Positions 45,000 through 56,479 of a stretch of 64,000 nucleotides of DNA are shown in pieces. Below the pieces are notes generated by a model. That model worked only from the letters and a program-made list of their open reading frames with translations. It had not been told where the DNA came from and made no database searches. The position numbers and the translations under genes were made by a program. Source of the stretch: Chrysoporthe austroafricana. Lineage: Eukaryota > Ascomycota > Sordariomycetes > Diaporthales > Cryphonectriaceae. Numbering within the stretch: position 1 is the first letter of the stretch; each line of letters opens with the position of its first letter. Location: NCBI GenBank assembly GCA_001051155.2, contig JYIP02000003.1, positions 186,001 to 250,000 of the forward strand, in the 5' to 3' direction.

Positions 45000-47860
45000 C
45001 TCCTTTTTATATATCGATTTTGGGAAAATTTTATAGCTAATTGGATAATTATACAGAATATTTAATATAGAATATACTTTCGTTTACCGATAATTTTACT
45101 TTTTCGGTTCGAAAAATCTAAATATTATCTTTAATTATTACGTTTTCCTTATTAGCTTATTCTTCTAATTTATTCTCTTGCCTTTATAAGTTTTTATTAT
45201 TTTCGGTTTTTTTATTTTATTTATTGCTATTTACTATAAATAGATTATTATTTATAAAGAAATAGCCTTTTCGACTTAGCTTATTTTCTTTATTTGAATT
45301 ATATTGCAATTTTCCGTTATTAATATTAAAATTTGCTAAGGTTAATTGGATAAAATGTTTTCTAATATTTTTTCGTACGAATTGATAATAAAAACGCAAT
45401 TAGAAATTTCGGATTTTTGAAATTGAATTTCTATTATTATCTATAATATTAATTAATATTTTCTTAGCCGTATTAAAGATATTTTATTATCTGGCTATCT
45501 GCTTTTATAATTAATTCCGAATATTTATTAGCTTTCGCTATTATTCTAATAAAAGCTTTCGGAATTCGTATTCCGAAATATATTTAATACTTTTGGATAG
45601 ATTTGGCTAATTAAATATCCTTATCGGGCGGAATGAATATTTAAATCCTTAAAGCCTGAATCTTCCAAGGCATTCTGGGAATATATTAGCTGGGAAATGA
45701 ATATTAATATTGGAAAAATTAGCAGCCGATTATATAACTTTCTGTACCGGTTACGCGAGTTTACGAGATAATCTTATTATACGATTTGATTCGAGGATAT
45801 ATTATATTTCTTGTTTCGCCTTGAAACGTTTTTCGAAATCTTTCGTATCTTTATTTCGATTAAGTTTATCGAAATATCTAATTACTAATTCTTTATCGAT
45901 CCGATCCTAAATATTTCTAGCTAAATACGAATTTGGGTATTCGGCTAATTTAATAAATTAATAAACGTAATAAGTAAATTCCAAAATATTGCGGTTATTT
46001 TATATATCTTTTCTGGAATATTATTAAGCATTTAGCAAATCCTTTGCGGTTTTCCGTAATATAAAAAAATCTCTTTTCAATTACTTTTTCTATTAATTTT
46101 AATTATACTTACGCAAAATAAAGTCTTTATACTTTTAAAAAGATAATATAGAATAGAATTAAATATATATTATTCTAATTAAGCAAACGGGTAAATAAAA
46201 GCTAAAATATTTAATGCGTTTTGCATTTTTAGCTATATATATTTTATACCGGTTTATAAAAGCTTAAAAGTCTTTCCAGATAGTAATTTTGCTATTTATA
46301 ATAAATACGATTATTAAATTAATATAATTATTCCAGTTTTTATAGAATCGGAATCGCTTTATAATTATATCTTTAAATTCCCTATTAATGCTAATAAATA
46401 ATGCTATAAATTTAAATAAATCAAATCGATATATTTAAGAATCTTTAAATCGCTTATAGCTAAATAATAAATTTTGAGAACTATTGCTTTTATTATTGCT
46501 AGAATCCGATAAATCCAGTAATCTATTTAGCTTACCGATTAGTTTTTTTTGGAAATTAGAATCAATTTCAATATTTAGTTCGGAACTCGAGAATAATCTT
46601 TAATCTAATTAACCTTTTATTCCTAATATAAATATTTGCCGGATACGTTCTTTAGTATTAGGAAATGCCGGTCTAGTAAAGCAATATCCGTTATTAATAT
46701 AATATTTCGCAGCCGAAACGAGAAAGAGTTCTTTAATAAGTTCCGATTAAAGCGCTTATATATTGAAAGCTTATTGCAATCGGAATATTTTCTTAAACTC
46801 AATACGTATTGCCTTTTCCGAAATAAAGCCGTTTTGGTAAATTGCTTTCATTTCGGATTGCTATAAAAACTAGTCCAATAAGCTAATAATTAGGAAAAAA
46901 GGGGTTAAGTATTTCTGAAAGATAATAATAAGACTATCCGATTTTCTTTTATTCAGTCTTTCTTCTTTATAATCTTCTTTTTCGAAAAGCTGCAAATAAT
47001 CCGATAAACCCGATTAAGGCATTAATATGCCTTTTGCTATAAAATTTATAAAATTAGCCGGAATAATTGTAATAGAATTTTATTTAGAAATATTCCGATT
47101 CTAAGCTCCCGTTAAAAGAGAAAAAGTATACTTATTTCTTGAAATTGGTTATTTTCTTTTGCTTTTATCTATTTTTCTTACCGTAATTGAAAAATTCCCG
47201 GATTTATCGATAAATTTAGAATTTAAGTTTTCGGTCGAATATCGTAATAAATAAATATATTTAATTCCGCTATTAGTATTAATATATTTAAGTATATAAT
47301 GCTTTTAATTTTCGATAAATTATTACTAAGCCAATTTTTCTAATAGATTTTCCGGGTTATTAAATCGAAAAATATTTTCGCTCTTATTTATTTCTATAAA
47401 CATTTATTATCGTTCTTTTTCCGTTATTATTTCGGTAAGCTATCGAAATTTGCAATATTTGGAAAAATTTTCCCAGAATATATTATTCTTTCTTATTTAT
47501 TAGAATAAATTCTTATCGAAATTCGACTTTCTTCCCTTTTAAATCTACTGCTTAAACAATAAAGGCTATCCTTGCTTAATTACTTATACCTTTGCTTTCT
47601 GCAAAGGTATATTAGTTTCTTTAAAGTTCTGCTTTGCTTTTTCATATCGATCGGCTAAAAGTTTCCAATCGATAAAAACGTACGCGATTTCGAAAAAGAT
47701 CTTAATATCCGATATAACCCAATCTTTCCTTTCAGGGTTATTCAAAGCTTATATAAATTTATATACTTAAGCAAAATATTTAATCTTAATATAATCGATA
47801 AGCTGCAATAATAAAACATTATTGCTAATAATTGCTATAATAAATTAGCAATGAATTATC
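45000..47860 (-). pseudogene. element C gag region
   Basis: Minus-strand frame near 47780-47590 reads N-N-P-E-R-K-D-W-V-I-S-D-I-K-I-F-F and L-L-A-D-R-Y-E-K-A-K-Q-N-F-K, with few stops. It sits where gag is expected and the same sequence recurs in element F (about 53060-52860). The rest is too altered to assign. Plus-strand ORFs 45710-45910 and 46636-46866 are probably shadows. Confidence 0.5.
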
Positions 47861-47899
47861 GATAAATAATTATAATATCTCTTATAGGAACGCTATTTC

Positions 47900-48030
47900 T
47901 ATAGAAGCCGATATTTTATAAAACCGATACTTTTATAAAAACCGATATTTTATAAAGCCAATACTTTTATAGAAACTGTTATTCTATAAAATTAATATTC
48001 TTATAAAAGCCGTTGCTTTACAAAGCCGAT
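47900..48030 (-). repeat. tandem repeat in the 5' leader of element C
   Basis: About seven imperfect 17-20 bp units of the type ATAAAACCGATACTTTT. The same array occurs in copy F at about 53185-53315, so it belongs to the family and predates the duplication. Confidence 0.75.
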
Positions 48031-48079
48031 AATCGAAACCCAATTACGCAGCAAAAGCATACAAAACGTAATTATTAAT

Positions 48080-48287
48080 TAATAATAAATGTACTGAAAT
48101 ATATTATGAAATATAGTTTTCTTAAAAAAGTAAATTACGTTAAGAGCATATTAAGGCATTATATAAGCCTTCCGGTAAAGATATAGCGTCTATTTAGTAA
48201 ATTCATTGCATATTTACCAGGAGATTTACTATAGATTTACCAGGCGAATTTACTATAAATTTATTACGTTTATAGGTTTTGCTATTA
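48080..48287 (-). repeat. 5' LTR of element C (208 bp)
   Basis: Plus strand TAATAATAAATGTACTG .. TTTTGCTATTA, followed by the target duplication ATAGA. Confidence 0.88.
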
Positions 48288-48441
48288 ATAGAGTTATATT
48301 TTATTATTAAAGCTTTTCGTTAATAAGGGTAATTAAAGTTTTTTCCTAAAAAGCCTGGTTACTGGAAAAAAATAAGGTCTGAAAAGCTATCGTATTTCTA
48401 ATATTGCTTAAAGAATATATATTAAACCGTTTTTAAATAAG

Positions 48442-48450
48442 AATCGGAAA
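48442..48450 (-). promoter_or_regulatory. primer-binding site of element D, self-priming type
   Basis: The plus-strand bases AATCGGAAA lie two bases from the D 5' LTR and equal the R-start 9-mer inside that LTR (minus strand, 9/9). The minus-strand PBS TTTCCGATT can therefore pair with the RNA 5' end. Confidence 0.6.
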
Positions 48451-48452
48451 AA

Positions 48453-48840
48453 TATTATAAATGCTATAGTAATCTTAAAATAAATTGTAAGGCCAAAAGG
48501 TTTATGCTAGCAAAAGCGGTATTAAATATAACTTGAAATATTAGAAACTTATTTAATAAATATTTGCAATATTTACAAGCTTATAAGGCTATTACTTAAA
48601 TATATAATAGGGTTTAAGTAATATTTAGATTTCCGATTGAAAAGCTATAATAACTTATTTAATAAGTATTTAATCTTATATATCCGACTTTTTAGATTAA
48701 ACCGTTAAAACCGCTATTGATAATGTCGGTTTATATAAACTGTTAAGACCGATAGCGATTCTGTTAATTTAACCTTTAACTTTAAATTATATAATCCTTG
48801 CGAATTATTTCTCGGGGTTTGTTAGTTTGATTGTTTCCGT
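48453..48840 (-). repeat. 5' LTR of element D, truncated (388 of 433 bp)
   Basis: Colinear with 15860-16247; the last 45 bp and the flank duplication are lost at the junction with element F. Confidence 0.85.
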
Positions 48841-51800
48841 AAATATATTAAGAATTAATAGAAAAATTGCTATATATTTATTATTATAATATATATTTTT
48901 CTTTTTAGCTATTTAATAATTTTTTATTATAATAATAAAGAATAAGCATTATAAATTAAAACTTTATTTAAAGCGTATAAATTAATTATTATATATTCTT
49001 TCTTTTAGCTATTTATATTCTTTCAAATTATAAAAATTAATAAACCGAATAATATTATACTTATAACTTATTCAAAACTTTATTAATTACCTTTTAATTT
49101 TCTTTACTTGAATAATATAGCTTTTATCTTATTTTCTAATTCTGCTATTTTCCGATTAAATCGACTTTTATTTATTAATCGATTAGTATATTAATAGAAC
49201 TTATATTTTTGAAAATTCCAATATATGCCCGTATTAATTCTATAATTTTATAGAGAAATTCCGGTAAATGCTTGCAAACGTATATATTAAAATTAATTTC
49301 CGATTCTTTAATAGTTTTATTTTTCCGAATCTTTAATTTATTATCATTTTCGAAATAATCTCTTATTTCGGGAATTTCTATATCCGGGAATTAATACTCT
49401 TCTAGCTATTTTCCAGTAATTTCCGTAATTTATTAAAAAATATATTTAATAAATAATAATTAATCTGAATTCAGCTTTCTTAAAAGCTATAATCCGTTTT
49501 TAATTTATTAAAAGAAGTATTATTGCGCGATATAATAATAGTTATCGTAATTTGCTAGCAGGGTTATATAATCTGTTTGGAATAGTTCGATTATTTTTAA
49601 AAATTAATTTTTTTAAATTTTCAAAAAAGTTGCTATTTAATTCGTTATTAAAACTTCTTTAATTTAATAGCTTATTAAGCAATTTATTTACTTTTTCTAT
49701 TGCAGCTTAAATAAAAGGGTTATATTTTTACAATTCGCTTAATATTAATAAAAACGAGTTTATAAAATTTAAATAGCATTACCGTTATAATTATAGCTTT
49801 TGCTTATTAAAATTATATTAGCATTTAAGCAAATATTTCTATTTTTATTATAGTGCTATTAAAATAATCAAATCGTAAAAACGATTTTAAATTTAAAATA
49901 TTTATTTCGTAAAGAATATTATATTTTTGCTTTAACAAAATGCTTGCTTTTAATTAATTTAATATTTAAGTTTTTATTTAAATACGAAATATAATTAAAT
50001 AGCTATACTTATTGCTTTAAAAATATATATTGAATTTAGCTTAGCCTTTTGCTAAAAATTAATTTACGCTTTTAAGTTTACCTTTTATATTTTAATTTAT
50101 TTTCGCTTTAAAAAAATACGCTAGCAATTTTTCGGCAATAATATAATAATTAGCGTTTATATTAATATAAACCTTTATATTTAGCCCATTCAAATATATT
50201 TTAGCTATAGCTCTTATATATATATAGCCGCTATTATAATAAGGCTTAGCTATAAGTATAAAATTATTATACTTTAAAATTTCTTTTTTTTATATAATAA
50301 CTTTAATAAAATCTTATAATTAATTAAATAGCTATATAAAATATTTAATATAAAATATATGTTCGTTTATAAATAATTTTATCTTTTTAGCTTAAAAAAT
50401 TTATATATTATTTTCAATTATTATATTTTTTTCATTAATATATTTTTCCGAATTATTATTTTGCTTTTATAAGTTTTTATTATTTTTAATTTTTTCAATT
50501 TATTTATTGCTATTAATTATAAACAAATTATTATTTACGGGAAAATAGCCTTTTTAACTTAGCTTATTCTTTTTATCTAAATTATATTGCAATTTTCTAT
50601 TATTAATATTGAAATTTATTAAAGTTAATTGAATAAAATATCTTTTAATATTCTTTTATACGAATCGATAATAAAAGTACGATTGGAAATTCCGGTTTTT
50701 TAAAATTAAATTTCTATTATTATTTATAATATTAATTAATATTTTTTTAGCTATATTAAAAATATTTTATTATTTAACTATTCGCTTTTATAATTAATTC
50801 CGAGTATTTATTAGCTTTTATTATTATTTTAATAAAAGTTTTCAGAATTCGTATTCCGGAATATATTTAATATTTTTGAATAGATTTAGCTAATTAAATA
50901 TCCTTATTAAACGAAATAAATATTTAAGTTTTTAAAACTTAAATTTTCTAAAGTATTCTGGAAATATATTGATTAAGAAATAAATATTAATATTAGGAAA
51001 ATTAGCAGCTAATTATATAACTTTCCGTACCGGTTGCGCGGGTTTATAAAATAATTTCGTTATGCAATTTAATTTGAAAATATACTATATTTCTTATTTC
51101 GTTTTAAAATGTTTTTCGAAATCTTTCGTATTTTTATTTCAATTAAGTTTATTGAAATATTTAATTATTAATTCTTTATCAATCTAATTTTAAATATTTT
51201 TAGTTAAATACGAATTTGAATATTCGGCTAGCTTAATAAATCGATAAATATAATAAGTAAATTCTAGAATATTGCAATTATTTCGTATATTTTTTCTAGA
51301 ATATTATTAAGCATTTAGCAAATCTTATATAATTTTCTATAATATAAAGAAATCTTTTTTTAATTATTTCTTTTATTAGCTTTAATTATGCTTATATAAA
51401 ATAAAATTCTTATGCTTTTAAAAAAATAATATAAAATAAAATTAAATATATATTATTTTAATTAAGCAAACAAGTAAATAGAAGCTAAAATATTTAACGT
51501 ATTTTATATTTCTAATTATATATATTTTATATTAATTTATAAAATTTTAAAAGTCTTTTCAAATAATAATTTTGCTATTTATAATAAATATAATTATTAA
51601 ATTAATATAATTATTTTAGTTTTTATAAAGTCAAAATCGCTTTATAATTGTATTTTTAAATTCTTTATTAATATTAATAAATAATGCTATAAGTTTAAGT
51701 AATTCAAATCGATATATTTAGAAATTTTTAAATTGCTTATAGTTAAATAATAAGTTTTAAGAATTATTGCTATTACTTTTGCTAAAATCCGATAAATCTA

Positions 51801-53451
51801 ATAATTTATTTAATTTACTAATTAATTCTTTTTAAAAATTAGAATTAATTTTAATATTCGGCTAAAAATCCGAAAATAATTTTTAATTTAATTAATTTCT
51901 TACTTTTAATATAAATATTTGCCGAATATATTCTTTAATATTAAGAAATATTAATTTAATAAAGCGATATTTATTACTAGCATATTATTTTATAGCTGAA
52001 ATAAGAAAAAGTTCTTTAATAAATTCCGATTAAAACGCTTATATATTAAAAGCTTATTATAATCGGAATATTTTCTTAAACTTAATATATATTATTCTTT
52101 TCAATATAAAGCCGTTTTAATAAATTGCTTTTATTTCGGATTATTATAAAAACTAATCCAATAATTTAATAATTAAAAAAGAAAAGCTCGAATATTTTTG
52201 AAAAATAGTAATATAATTATTTAATCTTCTTTTATTTAATTTTTCTTCCTTATAATTTTCTTTCTTGAAAAGCTACGAATAATCCGATAAATTCGATTAA
52301 AGCATTAGCATGCTTTTTATTATAAAATTTATAAAATTAACCGGAATAGCTATAATAAAACTTTATTTAAAAATATTATAATTCTAAATTTTTATTAAAA
52401 AAGAAAAAATATATTTATTTTCTAAAATTAATTATTTTCTTTTGTTTTTATTTATTTTTCTTATTATAACTGAAAATTTCTTAAATTTATTAATAAATCT
52501 AAAATTTGAATTTTCAATCGAATATCGTAATAAATAAATATATTTAATTCTATTATTAATATTAATATATTCAAATATATAATGCTTTCGATTTTTAATA
52601 AATTATTATTAAGCTAATTCTTTTAACGGATTTTCTAAATTATTAAGTCGAAAAGTATTTTTGCTTTTATTTATTTTTATAAATACTTATTATTATTCTT
52701 TTTCCGTTATCGTTTCGGCAAGCTTTCGAAATTTTCGATATTTAAAAAAGTTTTTTTAGAACGTAATATTCTTTCTTATTTATTAAAATAAATTCTTATC
52801 GAAATTCGACTTTCTTCCTTTTTAAGTTTACTGCTTAAGCAATAAAGGCTATACTTGCTTAATTACTTATGCTTTTGCTTTTTGCAAAAATGCATTAATT
52901 TCTTTAAGGTTATATTTTGCTTTTTCGTATTAATCGGCTAAAAATTTTTAATTAACGAAAACGTACGCAATTTCGAAAAAAATCTTAATATCCGATATAA
53001 CTTAATCTTTTATTTCAAGATTGTTTAAAGCTTATATAAACTTATATACTTAAACGAAATATTTGATTTCGATATAATTAATAAGCTGCAATAATAAAAC
53101 GTTATTGCTAGTAATTGCTATAATAAATTAACAATAAATTATCGATAAATAATTATAATATTTCTTATAGAAATGCTATTTTTATAAAAGCCGATATTTT
53201 ATAAAACCGATATTTTTATAAGAACTAATATTTTATAAAGCCGATACCTTTATAAAAATCGATATTTTATAGAACTAATATTTTTATAAAAACCGTTATT
53301 CTATAAAGCCGATAATTAAAACCCGATTATATAGCAAAAGCGTGCAAAGCGTAATTATTAATTAATAATAAATGTATTGAAATATATTATAAAGCATGCT
53401 TTTTTTAAAAAGATAAACTATATTAAAAGTATATTAAAGTATTATATAAGC
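48841..53451 (-). mobile_element. element F: partial G2 copy (RT to 5' LTR), the most AT-shifted
   Basis: Colinear with about 43531-48168 of element C at near-equal length. It lacks RNase H, integrase and 3' region. Its 5' LTR starts at 53363 and is interrupted after 89 bp by element B; the LTR end (TTTTGCTATTA) reappears at 61265-61275 with the middle of the LTR missing. It reads as even more AT-rich than C, for example at gag and the leader repeats. Confidence 0.8.
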
Positions 53452-53927
53452 TATTATAACCTAGCAAGGAAACAGGGCATACCAAAGCAAGAATAGGGAT
53501 AAGCAAATATTTCATCCATAGCCCCACTTATAAAACCCCTCCCATTGCTTATATAAACCAGGGTTAGGGTTATATGATATAGAGGATTTAAGGATCGGTT
53601 GCAGAATTACTAGATCCAGGATCTGGGAATCGGTTACAGAACTGCCAAATCCAGGATCTAAGGATTTATCCCAGACCCGCCTAACCCAGAACTGAAAAGC
53701 CGGATATATAAAAACAAGATATCTACCAGATAAATTACTATAGCTTTTCAGTTATCAATCTAAATATCAATCGGACCTTATTATTAATAATTGCTTAAGA
53801 TTTATGAATATTGCGATATTCAGTAAATCGTATTCCTATATCCAAAGCATATATTTAGTACCGCTCTTGCTAATATAAACCTCCCGACTCTATAGCGTAT
53901 TTCAGGATTGCTATAGCGTTTATAATA
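53452..53927 (+). repeat. 5' LTR of element B (476 bp)
   Basis: TATTATAACC .. GCGTTTATAATA. Contains GGGTTAGGGTTAT at 53561-53573, U3 tandem units of about 38 bp (53591-53690, with AGATCCAGGATCTGGG), AGCCGGATATATAA as TATA-like box near 53697, and R-start AGTTATCAA at 53750-53758. Confidence 0.9.
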
Positions 53928-53929
53928 TT

Positions 53930-53938
53930 TTGATAACT
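53930..53938 (+). promoter_or_regulatory. primer-binding site of element B, self-priming type
   Basis: TTGATAACT, two bases after the LTR, is the exact reverse complement of AGTTATCAA at 53750-53758 in the same LTR. Confidence 0.65.
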
Positions 53939-53989
53939 CTTGTTTAAGAACAGTTTAGTATATTCCCTTTTAAATAATATCGGAATACG

Positions 53990-55350
53990 ATAGCGCCCTA
54001 AATTCCGTTTTCTTCTAGTAATTAGGCCTTTCAAGAAAGAAACCCGGTTATCCTTACTAACGAACAATTCTAGGAACAAAATATAGCCCTATATTAATAG
54101 CTTGAAGAAGTCAAGAACGAGGTTTTCCGCCTTAATGCTTTTCAGCAAGCCAAAGCTTTCAAGCTTAATAAGCTTAGACCTTATAAAAGCACTTGCAAAG
54201 ACTTTCAAGCCTTCTTAACCCAACTTAAGGCTTATTTCAAGCATTATAGTACCCAGTTCAGAACTACTTATAACAAGATCGATTTTGCAAGAAGCCGATT
54301 CGAAAGAATAGCATTCCAATAATAAGAGCCTACCCTTTATAACTATTTGGATAACGATAACGCATTCCGTTCCGAGAATACCAAACGCATTTTCCAATAC
54401 TATTCCAATTTCGAAAAGGCCCTTACCAAGATTTTCGGAAACCCGGACGAACGACGCACTGCAATACGGCAGTTGGAAGCATTTCGGCAAACGGGATTAG
54501 CAGCAAACTATACGGCCAAATTCAAGCAAATTATTGCTTATGTTATGAACCAACAAACAGACCGGGGTATGACATTCAGGTCACCCGGAACAGCCCACTT
54601 AGGTGCTAGGGTTTCCAGTCTCTACGAAAGAACCCCACAATGCTCATATATGCAGGGGTTAGGGTTAGGATCGCAGGATAGCTAACCTATCCAGGCTATC
54701 CGACAAGATAGCTAAGCTATCCCAGCTATCCCAACTGAAGAGCCGGATATATAAGACCCAGGCATCTACCAGATAGATAGAAATAGCTCTTCAGTTGTCA
54801 ATCTAAGTATTAATTGGATCCTACCATTGATAGCCATATCGGCTTATGAATATTGCGACACTCAGTGAACCTGTCCTGAATCTCAAGGCTGTACTTGGCA
54901 CCGCTCTTGTTAGCATAAACCCTTTGACTCTACAGTATATTTTAGGATTTGCTACAGCGTTCATAACAGCTTATTTCGATTACGAAAATAAGCCCTTTAT
55001 AGACGCTTATTATGCAAGACTTAAGGAAGAAATTAAGGATAAGCTCTATAAAGAAAACTGGCTTGAAAAACTTAGTAAATTTATTAATAGGGCCGTTCGT
55101 ATCGATAATCGGTTTTACGAACGAAAATAATAATAACAGAAGAACTATAGTAATACTTTTCGGTATTAACCCAATTTTGGGAAGCGCAAATTCCAAAACG
55201 GCAACCGGAATAATATAGCTTATTCGGGCATAATATATGCTAAACCTATAGAACTAAATGCCTTTATACGAAAATAATGCAAAGGAATTACTTGCTATAA
55301 TTGTAGCAAAAAAGGGCATATTGCTTGCAATTGCTATTAAGAGAAAAAGA
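53990..55350 (+). pseudogene. element B gag, split by a solo LTR
   Basis: Gag residues before the insertion include F-R-S-E-N-T-K-R-I-F-Q-Y and FGNPDERRTAIRQLEAFRQ (54347-54540). After it come YYARLKEEIKDKLYKENWL and KLSKFINRAVRIDNRFYER (54974-55130). The zinc knuckle is near 55290-55335 (C-Y-N-C-S-K-K-G-H-I-A-C-N-C), with its ligands better kept than in A. ORFs 54347-54685 and 54846-55130 are gag-LTR read-throughs. Few stops; one of the least altered gag copies here. Confidence 0.8.
54536..54973 (+). mobile_element. intact G1 solo LTR (54541-54968, 428 bp) with target duplication GCTTA
   Basis: Starts TGTTATGAACC and ends GCGTTCATAACA, the only LTR here with unaltered TG..CA at both ends. 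GCTTA flanks it at 54536-54540 and 54969-54973. It holds GGGGTTAGGGTTAGG (54655-54669), pairs of TATCC/GGATAGC blocks, AAGAGCCGGATATATAAG and R-start AGTTGTCAA near 54795. Composition is normal: little or no RIP. It interrupts the gag frame of B. Confidence 0.95.
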
Positions 55351-56479
55351 AGCGAGAATGGAAGCCAGTCCCGGAAAGATAGATTAATATCGCTTAGCAA
55401 TAGGAACCCAATTAACTGAATAATAATATCTTATAAGAATAAGCAGCGGATCCTGATTATAGTAGCATAAATTAGATAACCTGCTATTAGGATTACTGCT
55501 TATTATACTTTTCGGCAAAAGAAGGTTTAGGATAGTTCTCGCGCAAGCCTAAAGGATAAAGATAATTTGCTATAAGAAGAAAAGGCTCTCTTTACGATAT
55601 GGCTATAAATAATAGCGATTTAGATTATTTAAGCAACTTATTAGTTGCTAAAGGAAAAGATTTAAGATAATTCCCCTTAGAGATATACTTTAATAAACGA
55701 TAGAAAGAAATAGTAAAAGAAGAACTTAATACTTTAAATGCGGTAATACTAATACTTAGCGCTATAATAAAAGAAATAGCATTACTAAACCGATAGCCAG
55801 ATAACTTACTAACCCTTACGCTTGAAAAAGAATTAGAAGAGTATAGTATTTCAAGTACGAAATAACCGTAATAAAAGCATAGCGGCTGGATAACCAAATA
55901 TACGAAAGTTAAGCATTTTGTTTACGGGCTTACGCTATAAGAACTCTTCCAAAGCATTCCGTTCCAGAATAGCGGATATAAACCCTAGGAAAATAGAAAG
56001 ATCAGTTACTTATACTTTCAATATTAAGAATTTGCCTGGATATATTATATATATTATAATTGCTAGATATACTTTAGCGAGAAAGTTAAATATAACTGGT
56101 TTTTAATTAAGGAATAAGACTAATTAGTCTAACTTATTATAGAATTTTAAGGGAAATATAGAAAGGTTTTGCATATCGAATATAATAACGCTTATATCGG
56201 ACTACTCGATAATTATCTATAGAAATATATTTAAAGAAGAATAATATAGGAATAATGCTATATATTAGCATATTCTATTTATATATAAAATAAAGCTAAA
56301 GAATAGTACCGATTGCAAAAAGCCGAAAAGGCAAGGCAATACGCTCAAAGCCAAGTAAGAAGGCTAGCAAAGCAAATAGCAAGATAAGTATAAAACGACC
56401 CAAAAGGAAAAGATTGCTTGTAAAGGGATAATAGCCGATTAGGACTATAAAGTCCTTATATGCTATTACAAAAAATAAA

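Larger units (their letters stand above)
37172..48287 (-). mobile_element. element C: full-length G2 chromovirus, minus strand, inserted in element D
   Basis: LTRs of exactly 208 bp at 37172-37379 and 48080-48287, with ends reading TAATAG..CTATCA/CTATTA (original TGATAG..CTATCA). 11,116 bp including a G1 solo LTR at 40587-41037; about 10.66 kb without it. Minus-strand order: LTR, 5' leader with tandem repeats (48025-47915), gag about 47800-45000, pol about 44900-41050, chromodomain 41100-40330, an unusually long 3' region of about 3 kb (40330-37380), LTR. Not similar to G1 beyond general gypsy motifs. Confidence 0.88.
15860..48840 (-). mobile_element. element D: G1 chromovirus, minus strand, host of insertions E and C
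   Basis: Complete G1 retrotransposon except for 45 bp of its 5' LTR. 3' LTR 15860-16292; body 16293-19259, resuming 33859-37166 after element E, resuming 48293-48452 after element C; 5' LTR 48453-48840. Removing E (19265-33858) and C (37172-48292) leaves about 7.27 kb, the family size. Order on the minus strand: LTR, gag, protease, RT, RNase H, integrase, chromodomain, antisense ORF, LTR. The 388 bp of the 5' LTR align with the first 388 of the 433 bp of the 3' LTR without indels. Pol is broken by many TAA/TAG codons. Confidence 0.85.

Noticed and set aside
47900..48030. CRISPR-like array
   Set aside because: Units are adjacent and drifting, without spacers, in a eukaryotic retrotransposon leader.
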